Shown here: positions 22,201 through 50,096 of the stretch, in pieces
Numbering within the stretch: position 1 is the stretch's first letter
Layout: every line of letters starts with the position of its first letter
Origin: Lottia gigantea
Lineage: Eukaryota > Mollusca > Gastropoda > Lottiidae
Length of the DNA stretch: 64,000 nt
NCBI RefSeq assembly: GCF_000327385.1
Contig: NW_008708133.1
Location: 1,360,657-1,424,656, forward strand
Direction of reading: 5' to 3'
Program-made: the position numbers and the translations under genes
Notes under the pieces: model-generated
Told to the model about the DNA's origin: nothing
Database searches by the model: none
What the model saw: the letters and a program-made list of their open reading frames with translations, nothing else

Positions 22201-25200
22201 CTACAGCATATTGGATAAACTCAACCTTTTCTTGTGTTCACAAATATTAGAGCTTTCAAAAGGGAAAGCTGAGACAAAGCTAAAGGGGAAATCAATCAAG
22301 AAGCGTAATGCATACATTCTTCCAACCAAACAATCCTCCGAGCAGTAGGACGGTTTCTCTACCGACAGCATGTCAGAATACAACTCAACTTTAGTCAGTT
22401 GATCAATGTAGCTTCAGTTTTGCAGTACCTATAACAGGAATACTTTTACACAGTCACCTTTGTTACCAGATCGGCATTCTATTTCTACCACTACGGCATC
22501 AAATACAATTGACAGTTCTTCAATAGCAATAACAAGTAACTAAAATAGTTTTGATCTGTTATATATTATGTATTATTATATATTTTCCTCGCTCTCTTTT
22601 TGAGTTTACCACCGTTAGTTTCCCGGTATATCATTATGAAATCATACTTGTCAAAGCTATTGGATAGTCTTAAAGTAATCATGATGTTATATTCAAGATC
22701 TTAATGTGTCGATATTTAGACGTGGCAGACTGCCAGTTCGTATATTTGTAATGATATGACACCAGATTGTCAAAATATAAAACATAGATTAATCGTTATA
22801 GACCTATAAAATACACAATTTGGTAATAATATACTTACCAATGAGTGGAGATACTTATTATGCATATCGTTTGATATAATAGAATCAAGAATCAAATTAA
22901 ATGGACAGATAATATAGTCATTATTCAATTAAAATGGCATGAAATATTATGTACAATTTTCATTATGAAAAAATAAGTTCTAGAAAATAATGTCTTAACA
23001 AATGCCTCGACAAGTATATATTTATTATACATTATTTATTGGAGCCCTAGGGTGTCTTACTAATGTATGAATGTGGGCCATTTATGGGAGTAATACTAAC
23101 CTTTTAAGCTTTAAATTCCAATGACACCGTCTTAGTAAAACATTAGAGCGGTATAAATAAGTTCTGTCGTTTTTACTTCTGCGGCTGCCAGTGTACGTTG
23201 TCTACACAGCGAAACTACATACACAGGTAGATTAAAATCTATCACAATGATCGATAAATTCCCACACACAATATAAAAAGTTACACGAGAACATTTACGT
23301 ATATAGCCACTATCGAGTCACACAATAAAACTATAAGAGGAGGGCAATTTATGTCATTTTTGTTAAAAAGATGAAAGCTATAGTGTGGTTACACCCAGGT
23401 ATATTTAAACAGCAGGTATATAAATACACATAGTTTATTCAAACTCTCATTTCATCTCATGTTGAAGTTGCAAATCAATAGAATCTAAAATTAGAATCAC
23501 TTTGTCACCCTACATTATATTATAATGAATATCTTCTTAACGAGTGGTGTTATCGTCTGCTAAACTGTGGTTTTTGATTATTTTGTTCATGCTCTGTACG
23601 TAAATGTAAACATAAACACCAAGACTCTTTGGATATCCCTCTTCAGATAATTGTTTGGGTATTCTTAAATTTGTAATGTTGGGGATTGTTACTGGGTTTA
23701 AACCTTGCAATGTCTGAGAACACTTACCAGAAAATCATGGGTAATATGGTGACAGTTTCCATCCTTATGACCCTATGTTCAAATTCAGAAAAGCACAAAC
23801 GTAATTTATATTATTGTTATACCTTATCGCTAGTTACATTGTAGGTAAAGGCCCATAATAGCCTACTTTGAATATTGATTTTACATGTATGTAGGCTATT
23901 CTCTTTTTTTCTTACTTTATCCGAATACCAAATGCACAACGCAACTCGACATCAAATTAATCAACAAGGAGTATTAAATTGCAGTGTTGAATGAAATACA
24001 TTGCTCCTTATATGTTTAGTTATTCCAACATCTCTTTTATTTCGTTTCAATGTCCTACTTTTTTTCTTTCTTTTGGTGGATAAGCAATGACCCAACCACA
24101 ATCAAATGTTTTATTTTCAAGAACCAATCGTAGTTTCATATGAAATGACCTGTGTCTCAATTTAACCTCAGACAATAGGTTACGAAGAAAGGACAACCTT
24201 CTGACTGCGTTTTGTGAGAAAATATCTTACGAAAAGACATGTACATGTACAGCAATCTTGAATAGCGAGGACTTAGGAAATAATAACTTTTCTTTGCAAC
24301 ACTGGTATATATTCAGAAGTATCTGCCATTCTTTACACTAATTTACAGTTTAAAAATAAATACATCAACAAAAATATCTGAAAATGTAAAGACAACATCT
24401 TGGGAATTAAACTCCGTTAATATTGGTGGTATGTTTTTATCAAGATGGCACAAACTAACTTACTCTTTGAAAGACGACAATTTTTACATGTCAATTTAGC
24501 AAAATTAGAATTGGAAATACATTCTGATCCTTCAAAAACAGAAATGACAGGTCAAAGAACAATCACAGTTGCCTGGAACTATGTCACTGTTGTGTCTATT
24601 GCCATTCTCAGACTTTAGTAAATAAGTAAAAAAAAATTCAAATGACTGTCACCCATCCTCTAGATTGTTTAAAAGTCCATAGAATGACAAAGTTTAATCA
24701 TTTTACATTGAACATTCCAAACTAAAAAATTGATCCGTTTCCCAGCTGGTATGTTGTTTATAAATGACAAGAATCGATTTATTCAAACAGTTACTTGTTT
24801 TGGTCGAGATATCATTCTTAGCATAGAGAACAGTCCATGTCGATATCTTCAGAAGATATATATATTTGAAGAAACAATAGATGGGAAGCATGTTAATTAT
24901 TGTCAAATGATATTGGTCTCTGCACTTCGAAAAGAATAAAGTAACAGCAAAAAGTGCTTATAGAATATAATGTAAATAATCTCTTGTGGAGAATAAGAAA
25001 CGTAAGAATTATTACGGCCTTGCTGACTAGATGAGTAAGCTATACTCTCTATACACCCTCCTAAGCTACATAGAAATCGTAACGCAGTGATTTTAACTGT
25101 TTAACCCCAACAGCAGAGCATATACATTAACATTATAATCGGTGAGCAACTTAAGCAACGATAATGCGCGTTTTTCTTTCAAAATTTCAGGTGCTATAGC

Positions 25201-27729
25201 TATTACTGATTGTGCATGTGTATAGCTGTTATTTACTACACCCTTCAAACATCATTCTGTGTGTGTCATTCGATATTGTCCAGAGGCGGATTACGATTTT
25301 TGCAATTGTAGGCAAATGTTTTTAATGCCTCCAACGCACTTTCTATCGAGTTTCATATTAGGCCCTATATGTTTTTGGGTGACTGTCTAGAACTGTACAG
25401 TAGCCTGTAGACACACCCGTGCAAGAAAAAGCTCAAGGTTTTGTAAAGCAAACAAGAGTTATATCCCATTATATAATAATATATTTCTCGTTACAAGACT
25501 TTGTGTTCCCTGATATTCCTATCATTTTCTATTTTAAATGTGTTGGTTGATGACAGTAAGTAATAAGCTTTTCTACAAATTGAATATTACCTATTTGGTC
25601 GTTCGTTTTCTAGTCGGTGCTAGAAAACGGTCAGTAGCCCCACTTCATTATAAGAAATTTAAAAACATCATTTCTTATATGCCCAGTGTTCATGCCTCTA
25701 AAAATATTGACCAAATCCATTCTATTTTTGAAAAATTTCCCTCTCTGACGCTTCCTCCAGCTTGCAAAATGTGCCCTGCTAAGTCTCAGGAGGCTTGAGC
25801 AGCCGCACACCGCCACTGTTTTTTTTTTTTTTTTTTTTTTTTTTGCCGACTGCGACTTTATGTGCAAGTTCTAGCTAGCATAAAAACAATACAAAACATA
25901 ATTTGATTTTTTTAGAAATAAGACTGGGGTCGATGAGTTATATATGGTTGGGGTAGATAGGTAGGTAGGATAGGCTGGCTTCCCACTCGCTACTGCGTGT
26001 TTTTTGGTCTTTCGGGAGTTTGTTTAGACTATCCGTAGTTTGATTTTTTTTTACGGATAATTATTCGTTTCATGTATTGATTTCGAAAATTTATGGGAAC
26101 CAATAACGTATCATTGACAAGATTATCTGACGAGTAAGAATTGTATACTACTAGAATTGTCCTAAGGAAGGGAAGTAGATGTAAAAAAAAGAAACGGTCG
26201 CTTATATCAATGAATTTGTAAACAGTTTTAACCAAAACACCTGATCATAGCCTATGTGAAAGCATATTCTTTATTGCATTTAAAAGACTTCAACATGACC
26301 ACAGATTGATATGCATTCAAGACGATTTTATCCTAAAAACAATGTAGACCCGAAGGGAATATGAAGTAAGCGGCCTCTAAAAGAACTATGGCTGCCGGCA
26401 AACAAGATATTGAGGTGAGAGTAAAACAGAATGTCTAAGCAGACTGTTCGTAATCGGAAAGTCCAAGATGATATTAAAGCATTGAAGTATATAAATATTA
26501 GAATAGAGTATTGTCCCCAATATAAAGAATGAAAATAATGGCTTGTGTGACGCAAGCAATCTCTAGCCAAATCGATTTGTGACATTTTCTTAAAAAAAAA
26601 ATTTGATCTTTGCCTAGCCTAGTTTTATTTATTATTTTTCTATGGGCCTGTATCTAGGCTTATTATTATACATATGTAGATATATATCGTTTCTTTTTGA
26701 TCAGTTAACAAACATAATTATTACATATTTATGTACGTCACTGAGCTATGATATTACTAGACAGAGTCATAATTCATTGACATTTTGTTTGTTTTGAGGC
26801 CTATATATTATGAATAATGATATTAAGTTGATGTAAGACTTATCTGTCATGAAAGTTTCACAATGAATTAGGTCCAATAAACTTAAGTTTTCAGTTGTAA
26901 GCTTGTGGTAATGTCAAAAAGTCAAAATAGCTCCAGTAACTTTTAATACTTATAATCAGATAATTTGTATAGCTTATGATATAATATGTTGATTATTTAA
27001 GTCTAATAATAATAGTGTGTAGCTTATGTGATGATCAATCCAAGAATAAAGAGGAAGACAGAAGTTTGAAATTGTAGATAATTAAATTGCAATCAAGTTT
27101 TTATTTTTTAATTGTCATTTTAGACTTGAAATTGAATTGACAATGGTTAGTGTATCTATTAAGTGAGTTTCATGTTAGGAAACTGTAGGAATAATCACCA
27201 GTCAGTTTGTAAGAGTTGGACTCTTGTCAAGTGTGATGTGACCATGACAGTAATGGAATACATGTGCACAGAATAGGTTGAAAGTAGAGCTGAGTTTCCA
27301 TACACTTGTAAGAATTGTAATGTAGGCCAACCATATGGAAATTATTCAATCAATTTAAATGATTCAGAAAGCATACCGGTACTAGGTATTTATCTGAAAG
27401 TGTTCAACATTTCATTAAAAAACAATTTGCATGGTCGAAGGAAGTACATGCAAATTTTCAATTATATCCACAAGGAAGCAAGACATCAATATAGATAAAT
27501 GTTAGATGTATTGAAATCACTTATGAACTAGAACTGTTCTAATAACAGTACTGATGCAGGGCGTGTTACAACATTCAGGTACATACGAAGATAGTCTATT
27601 GCAATTACATTGATGTAAATACTTTTCTGCATCTCTAAATGCAAACATGCAAAAGTGCCTGGAGTTTAAAGTATATTGACTAGGAATAAAAGAATATTTG
27701 TCAATTAATAAAGACCAAGTTTCATGAAA
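19271..27729. other. 8.4-kb region without a recognisable gene
   Basis: The 5' flank of SLC7A should lie in the first part. 19400-19540 is a dispersed repeat shared with 43135-43270. A poly-T run of ~26 at 25818-25843, bordered by GCCGACTGCGAC, may be the tail of a minus-strand retrocopy. Frames at 20151-20438, 21654-21953 and 25538-25798 have no identifiable domains. Otherwise AT-rich with no RNA gene seen. Confidence 0.4.
19400..19540. repeat. Dispersed repeat family 2, copy 1
   Basis: Shares ordered blocks with 43135-43270: TTTGACCAATC, GAATTGTTTAGCTA, AATCAGTAATA.TGTTCACAG, CTCAGCGT and GAGCCTTCAAATCCAT.TGTGT. Identity is clearly above background over ~140 bp. No terminal structure is seen, so its class is unknown. 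Confidence 0.6.
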
Positions 27730-28290
27730 TCCGGATAAGAAATAAGAAAATTGGTAATGCGCATGCACACAACAAAAATTGGTTATTTCCATTCAATTTA
27801 TAATTGGTTTATACACACACATAGCAAGTTTGATTAAATTCGGATAAGAAGTAAGAAAGTTTGTAATGCGCATGCGCACAACAAAAATTCAATATTTCCA
27901 TCAAATTTAGCATTGGATTGTACACATACATACCAAGTTTGGTCGAATTCGGATAAGAAATAAGAAAGTTGGTAATGCGCATGCGCACAACAAAAATTCA
28001 ATATTTCCATCAAATTTAGAATTGGATTATACACATACGTACCAATTTTGATGAAATTCGGACAAGAAATAAGAAAGTTAGTAATGCGCATGCGCACAAC
28101 AAAAATTAATATTTCCATCAAATTTGGAATTGGGTTATACACATACATTCCAAGTTTGATGAAAATCGGTTAATAAATAAGAAAGTTGGCAATGCGCATG
28201 CGCACTACGCAAATTCGATATATCCATCAAATTTAGATTTCGATTATACACATACATACCAAGTTTGGTGAAATTTGGATAAAAATTAAG
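27730..28290. repeat. 109-bp tandem array, 5 units, each with a TGCGCATGCGCA palindrome
   Basis: Five units start with GGATAAGAAATAAGAAAGTT and continue AATGCGCATGCGCACAACAAAAATTC, TTTCCATCAAATTTAG and ATTGG.TTATACACATACATACC. The dodecamer palindrome is exact in four units (27867, 27976, 28085, 28193) and altered once in the first (27757). It equals the vertebrate NRF-1 consensus. Read in frame on the minus strand, the array produces open frames that are not genes. Confidence 0.85.
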
Positions 28291-28299
28291 TGGGGGTAT

Positions 28300-29437
28300 G
28301 CCTTTAATGTGCTTCTGTAAGCTTTACTTACAGTATAACAAGGTTCAATCCATCCTAGAACCTATTTATATAGCTTAAATGGACACAAAACATTTTAAAG
28401 AAATATAAAAGGGAGGGTGTCTTTAAAACTACTTAAAATTTGATTTATATTGGGGTTGACAGCCAGGTTAATCTAATTAGCCGATTTATCTAATAATCGA
28501 AAGAATTATCGCCATATCTCTATTAGGGACGGAGATATAGCACTGCAAAGACTCAAAATGGTCCATTTTTAGACCCCTGTAAAATCGGAAAGAGTTGTCT
28601 GACCCCAAAGGTCAAAAGGTCATCAGATAGACAAGATCACATATTATCATCACAGTAAATATGAAGGTCATCAAAGGTCAAGGTCATGAGATATACGCGT
28701 TCAAACTTTGAAAAAAAACGTCCGGTCGTACGAAAAAGGCAAAACCGAAAATCAAAATTATGCTGCCTAAGGATTGTAGACGGACTTGAAACGTATCGTT
28801 TGACACAAAAGTTATGCAAATCAGATGAAAAATGGCCTCTGAATAGCAATTTCTGCAAAATGAGGCAAACCAAAATGGCGGCCAACATGTTACTTCCGGT
28901 GCGGATTTTTTTAGTTTAATAAGTTTGTATTAAGACTGGTAATATAATGCATATGTTATTTTTGACATAACTCAATTCCACCGGAAGTGATACCACCGGA
29001 AGTACTAACATCGAAACCGGAAGTGATAAAAAAATTTTGAATAAGTACTTTTATGTCTCTATGCTGGCGGTCTACACCACGTAAGTTTCAAGTTAATCCG
29101 TCCGATAACAACCGAAATAGTATTTTTCGATTAATTTCGGCAAAAAAAGTAATGAACGAATTTTCGAAAATCGAAAATTTTCAACTGCTATCATTTGTCC
29201 TTTGTTACAAGAAATACGATGCAGAAAACCCGATCAAAATCGGTTGATAAACACGCCCTCTAGAGTCCATTTTCCGTTTGTTGCAACGTTGCGTAATGTT
29301 GCTCAGAAAGTTTTTGTTTTACATTTAAACAGTGATTAGCCACGAGTTACAAAACGCCATGAAGTCCGTTTTCCCGTACCTATTGCCATTGCCGAGAAAA
29401 CCGGCCTGCCGTGGACGAAAAAAAAAAAAAAAAAAAT
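28300..29437 (+). mobile_element. Poly-A-tailed dispersed element, family 3 copy 1
   Basis: The segment contains GGTCAAGGTCATGAGATATA, TTCAAACTTTGAAAAAAA, AAAATGGCGGCCAACATGTT and CCGGAAGT motifs. It ends GGCCTGCCGTGGACG followed by an A run at 29420-29436. The same blocks in the same order occur on the minus strand at 51160-53340, also ending in poly-A. It looks like a non-coding retroposon. The 5' border is uncertain. Just beyond it is a perfect 11-bp stem palindrome at 29454-29479 (CAGGGCGTTCG, CTTA loop). Confidence 0.55.
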
Positions 29438-29479
29438 CAATTCAAAAACAAACCAGGGCGTTCGCTTACGAACGCCCTG

Positions 29480-30122
29480 CAATTAAAATAGTTTATGTTT
29501 CACGAAATCTGAATGGGTATGTTAATTTGTGTTGAAACTTTACATGCTTAGTAAGATAATGATAATGAAAATACATTCCAGACAGTTGGGTTAATGTAAT
29601 TAATTTATAAACTTTATTATTTTTCTGGAATGATAAGAGTCATAGTTGTTGGATGGGTTAATGTAGAAATAAAAGCTATATGTCTATCTGTTTAAGTTAC
29701 ACATATATAGACTAAAAAAGCTCCTTGGAATCTCTTTAATTGTCCTTTGTAATACTTTATTAATCGTTTTTACAGCGATTCCTCTATATATCCTGTATGA
29801 TATTTGGAATATAGTATTATAGTAATTGGTGTAGGTGTGATAAATAATATGTTTTTCAATCTATATTTTACAATTGACACAGGAATATATAATGTTATAG
29901 TTAAATAGTTAAATTATTGTTGATAAACAGAAACAAGCACTGTTACAGGGAAAAGGATTTATATGAGCTTATTTTAGGACAACTTAAAATGTCAGAGTTG
30001 GTCAAATTTTAATAATGAATGATCTGAATGTATTTTGTTGTAGGTTTTTGAGCTACTAGAGGAATAAGATGATGATGTCTGAACATAATTATTTAGTCCT
30101 TTGAGGATAATCTGTTGAAATT
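29480..30122. promoter_or_regulatory. 5' flank / probable 5' UTR exon of the PCTAIRE kinase
   Basis: A plausible acceptor TTTTGTTGTAG at ~30031-30042 precedes the first coding exon. This suggests that the leader is spliced to an upstream non-coding exon I cannot place. No TATA box or CpG-rich promoter is evident. Confidence 0.3.
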
Positions 30123-45404
<15,282 letters not shown>

Positions 45405-48400
45405 GATTGTGTGATGATAAAAATGTCTTTTGAAATATTCTCTTTGATGTTTGAGTCTTTGACTAAGATAATTAATGTGCAATTCTAATAATCAACCCAC
45501 TACTGTATTGTATCTGTACAAGAGTCATAATGGGTATCAATGGTAAAAGAATGTGATAGTTCTATAATGTGAAATAATGTTCTATTGTGTTATGTGTATG
45601 TAATATCTGCTAAAAAGAACTCTTTGCTAAGAGTTCATAACAAATGGTACTACAAATTAAAATTGGCTTCAAGACATTTTGGGTAGATGAAAACTTTGTC
45701 TAAAATTTAAATACTCCCTGCACATTTAAATGACAGAAGTTATCAGGAATAGTTCATTTTCTTCATCCTCAAAATACCACAAAATTTTTATTTTTCATTT
45801 ACTTTCAGTGATTGTATATCTTTGGAGATCTATCAAAATTTAGTATATAATCCATTTCTCCTAGTTTGCAATTGCCCTGCTTGGTAGGTTTTGAGGTTCA
45901 AAGAAATAAATAATTCTCTTGCATGCAGATTTCAAAATTTGAACCTGTGGTCATTTTTTTGAAAATACTTCAATTAGATGATTAATCTATGAATAACAAG
46001 TGTTTTTTGAAAGATTAAAATGAGCATTCCTGTTGCTCAGTGAATTAATATGATAAACATACAGATATTACTATTACTCTTATTAATGTCTCAATTCTTT
46101 AATCATCTAATTTATATTACTATATACCTTTCTGTAACATAATCAATTATTATATTGGAAACATTCAATAGTAAACAATAATATACGCAATACATTATAA
46201 TCAGTGACATTTATATAGTGCTCAATTATTGCTAGGCAATATTTTGCAATAGAAATAGTTCAGATGTTTTTATTTGAGAAAAGCTATATGTGTACATTTG
46301 GAGGAAGATTCAAAACATAAACACAAGCTGACCACTATATTTAGGGAGTATATGTAGTAGTTTATGTTAATTACTATTTACTTTATTTTATTTTTTGTGT
46401 TTATGTTTTGCATCGTCCGTGGGTATGCTCAAGTATTTTTTCCACATCAAATATATGTACATAATTCCTGTGCATCAAGTGGTTGGGTAGATTTCACATG
46501 CATTTGAAATATTGTTAGATCCATTGAAGAATTTATCTTTTTAATAATCGTCCAGTGAAAAAGAACACATTTCGACACATATCATATTCACAGAGTGAAT
46601 TGCTTGAAATAATATCCTTATGTATTATTCTGCTTTAAGGTTATATGGATAAAACATTTGCAATTTGTAACCAATTTTGTTTCCATTTAACATTACAAAT
46701 TAATTTCAAACTAGGATGATTGATTTTGTACAAATTATTTGCACATTAATTGCACTTAGTTGCTAAATGTGCAGAAAGTATTGTGATTTTGGGGAATAAT
46801 TAAAGTTGTTACATAGATTTTTATGAAAATTTTTATGCTGTTGAATTAAATAAAAAATTAAATTGTAGCAATGCAATATTGTATGTGTTACAACACAAAG
46901 GTTTCTGAAAATGAATGAAAGATAAATGGTTTTTGATATAAATAATACTGATGTGTTTTGGGTTTTTTTAAGGGGGGGAGGGGGGGGGGGGGGGGGTAGG
47001 GGAAGGGGCTTAGGGCGTTTGAAAATGCTTAAAAGGGTATAGTTTGTGTTGTATGTAGAATTAGACTTGAGAGTTCCTACGAATATCACATGAAAACTTA
47101 TCACAATATATCTAATATTTTTATGGTCTATACCTCAGATATCATACTGATCTATTTTATAAAAACATACATCAATGAAGCTTTGTATATAATTGTATAG
47201 ATATGTTTGTATATGTGGCTCACACAATTTCCTTTTTATTTTATAATAAAATCAGCTCTTTTCTCAATAAGAAAAAAAAGGTATATTTTTACAGTTTATA
47301 GAGCCTGTTTCAAGCTTTTTTTTAAATATTTAGATTTATTATCTAATATGTATGTAGTTTGTAATATTTACTTACATGTAATAACTGATAAAGCTAAGTT
47401 TGAAATTCTGTTCGTTACATTTACAGTAGTTTTTCTTTTTCTTTTTTATTAATTTTGATAAGCTGGATACAGTGATATTTTGTATTGACAAAATAATGTA
47501 GATTATTAATGATTTTTCTGTTTTCATCATATGAATTATGTTATTGTATAGGAGTTGAGTGAGGAGAGATTGGTAAAGTTGACGAAGACTTTCTAGAGTC
47601 TGTTTAATGTAAGATATGTTCTATGTTACTGGGTAAATGAAAGGTACATTGCTTGGACTAAAACATCAGGTCAATACTTAATTAAATATTTTGTCGCTCG
47701 TTATTTTTAAACCTAAATTACTCTTCTATTGAGTAAAATAGAAATGGAGCATTCCTTGATATTGCTGGTATTTTTTTTTTCAGAATGTTTTCCATCTCTG
47801 TATTGTTATGGCATGTTGAGGTTGTTTCTTCTTTACAAAAAGAAAACAAAAACATAAAGATGAATGTGAATCTGGAAATGCATCCTTCATTCGCAGTATT
47901 GGTAATGCCACCAGTACTGCAAGTCCAGTATCAGAAAGGTTTAAGCAATTTTTATGAACCCCATGAAAAAATTTACCTTAAGAAACTAAGAAAAAAAGGG
48001 TCCTTTCAGCTGTACAGAATTACAATTTCTACCTAGTTATATTATGATTAATAGAATAATGATATTTAATTGTACATATAGTTTAGAATCAAAATAATTT
48101 CTTTCCTACTAATTCACAAATCACATTTCATAGTTCTCTGTTGTGTTAAATGACAACATTTTGTTTGAAGGAATCAAGTATTTAAGATACTGGTCTACTT
48201 TCAGACAATCTGAACGGTACTGTACTTTAAGATCTAAGAAAATTGTAAAAATGTGTATGATGAAAGATTGGGGCTATGGCACTACAATGATATTAGGCAA
48301 TTTATACAAAATATTTTCCAAAGATTGTTAATATTCATTTGGTTCTGAATTTCCAGGCAGAAATTGAAGACAGACCACCAGATGTTAAGATTTTGTTTCT

Positions 48401-49530
48401 GAAAAATTATATAGATATTTGAAAGTTTTTATAATTAACAGCTTCATTCTGTCTTTGTGTTCAATTTCTGTGAACTAAAAGAATCTGTTTTATTATGGAC
48501 AATTGATTCATGAAAAGCTTTAGAATAATCCTAGGCATTACCAGTTAAAACAAGTCAACTAAGGTTGAAATATTGTCTATTGAAGATTAGATCTGATTGT
48601 ATAAACAAGTATTATATAGGTATATTTATTTTTTATTTTTTAACAATCCTTTGTAAGGCTAATTTATTGTCATTTATTTGAGGATAATATAAACATCAGA
48701 GTTTTTAATATAATCCTCTTTGGTGTAAGTAACTTAATTATATTGATTGAAGTTACTTTGACACAGGGTTTCAGATATGGTATGCAGAATATGTAATAAG
48801 CTAAGTATGAAAATGGACCTTATGTAATCTCTGTCAAGGAAATTTTTTCAAAAAGTTGGATGTGGCATTCCTCATTCTCACACTAATATTTTCAATCAAA
48901 AGCTAGGTACGTATGTTAAGAATTTGCTAAAAGGCACTGGTCACAAATAAGCGTAAAAATATGAAAATACAACACTTTTCTGTGTTTGGAATAGTTAATC
49001 CCGAAATAAATGTTTATAACCGGATATAATTCTATTTGTAAAATATTACGTTAAGTGATCTTTATGTCTGTGGCATGTTGTTTTAAGATGAGTTTTTTTT
49101 TAATATGATTTAAATAAGGGATTCCCAAGATACTAGAATATTTGCTCATTACTTAGTGCTTTATGAATTTGTGGCCAATATAATTAGAGAAGACATACAA
49201 TATTGTAGATCAGTTTTGTTTTGTTTAATTCAGATTAGTACCTTAGTTTCCTTTGCTTTTAGTGCAGTTCTAAATAGTTAATGAGAAATGATTTTAGTAG
49301 TATGTTCTTGCTTAAAAATTTCACATGGACATAATTGAACTGTAGATATTTGTGATGTTCTGTCTCGGTGCTTTTTGTATTATAGATGTTAATCACTTAA
49401 AATATTTCAATGTAATATAAATACATCTTTCTTGCTATTAAAATGACTCAAAATTGTACTTTGTTCTTTTTTTTTAATTCAAATCTGGTGTTATTCTGTC
49501 ACAATCTGCCAACAACATGGACACAATTGG
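45405..49530. other. 3' flank of the kinase gene, no gene seen
   Basis: A candidate AATAAA lies at 45905-45910, about 500 bp after the stop. The rest is AT-rich. At 47785-47950 a stretch after a good acceptor (TTTTTTTTTCAG) could be read as a Ser-rich exon (KHKDECESGNASFIRSIG) but I cannot connect it to a gene. The G-run at 46972-47014 is listed separately. Confidence 0.35.
46972..47014 (+). repeat. G-rich tract with quadruplex potential
   Basis: A run of 7 G, an A, then 17 G, then TAGGGGAAGGGGCTTAGGG. It offers many arrangements of four G-tracts of three or more, in otherwise AT-rich DNA. If the kinase 3' UTR extends this far the RNA would also carry it. Confidence 0.85.
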
Positions 49531-49547
49531 ACTATACTATAGTACAA

Positions 49548-49759
49548 AATGAAATGAAATGAAATGAATGGAGTTTTACGTCCTACTTTTCTGCACCATG
49601 TGGGCTAATGAAGACGGGCAATGCCATGCAGGGTGCAATGAGAGAAATTTTGCCAGGACAAGCGGCATTAGCCTGCTCTTTTTCGATTTCCAACTGTCGA
49701 GGGATCTTTAACGTGCACAGCCTGTAGCACACGGGGCCTCGGTTTATTGTCCCATCTGA
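49548..49759 (-). mobile_element. SINE, 5'-truncated, flanked by a 17-bp target-site duplication
   Basis: Read on the minus strand it starts TCAGATGGGACAATAAACCG and runs through AGATCCCTCGACAGTTGGAA and GCCCACATGGTGCAGAAAAG. It ends in an ATTTC pentamer tail. Flanks ACTATACTATAGTACAA (49531) and ACTATACTGTAGTACAA (49760) are a direct duplication with one mismatch, showing retroposition. It lacks the tRNA-like head present in the copy at 60117. Confidence 0.85.
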
Positions 49760-50096
49760 ACTATACTGTAGTACAAGGAGGGATAAAAAATGTTCGCTAA
49801 AGAATAAGCTTGCTTACTTTCTAATCTCAAGAAAAAGAAACATTTGACATAAAAAAGTTGAATTTAATGCTAAATATACAAGAAAGATGATTCCGTTGAC
49901 TTGAATGAATCAGATGAACAGGATATAGTTCACTCTCAATATACTGCATCCCAATGAAGGTTAGCTCACACAACATTTTATAGTTACTAATGAGCAATAT
50001 CTTTAAGACACTAAATCTATAACATTTCTCCTGTTATAAAAGTCATGGATATTTACACTTATTATACATACACTTCCTAAATGGCATCCAATTTCA

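Noticed and set aside
25538-25867. Overlapping open frames on both strands next to a poly-T run
   Set aside because: No recognisable protein. The region looks like a decayed insertion.
27517-28148. Open frames across the 109-bp array
   Set aside because: Generated by the repeat. The coding pattern changes with unit phase and has no homologue.
47785-48036. Possible exon after a strong pyrimidine tract (Ser-rich reading)
   Set aside because: No donor or partner exon, and no match to kinase C-termini. Kept only as a note in the 3' flank.
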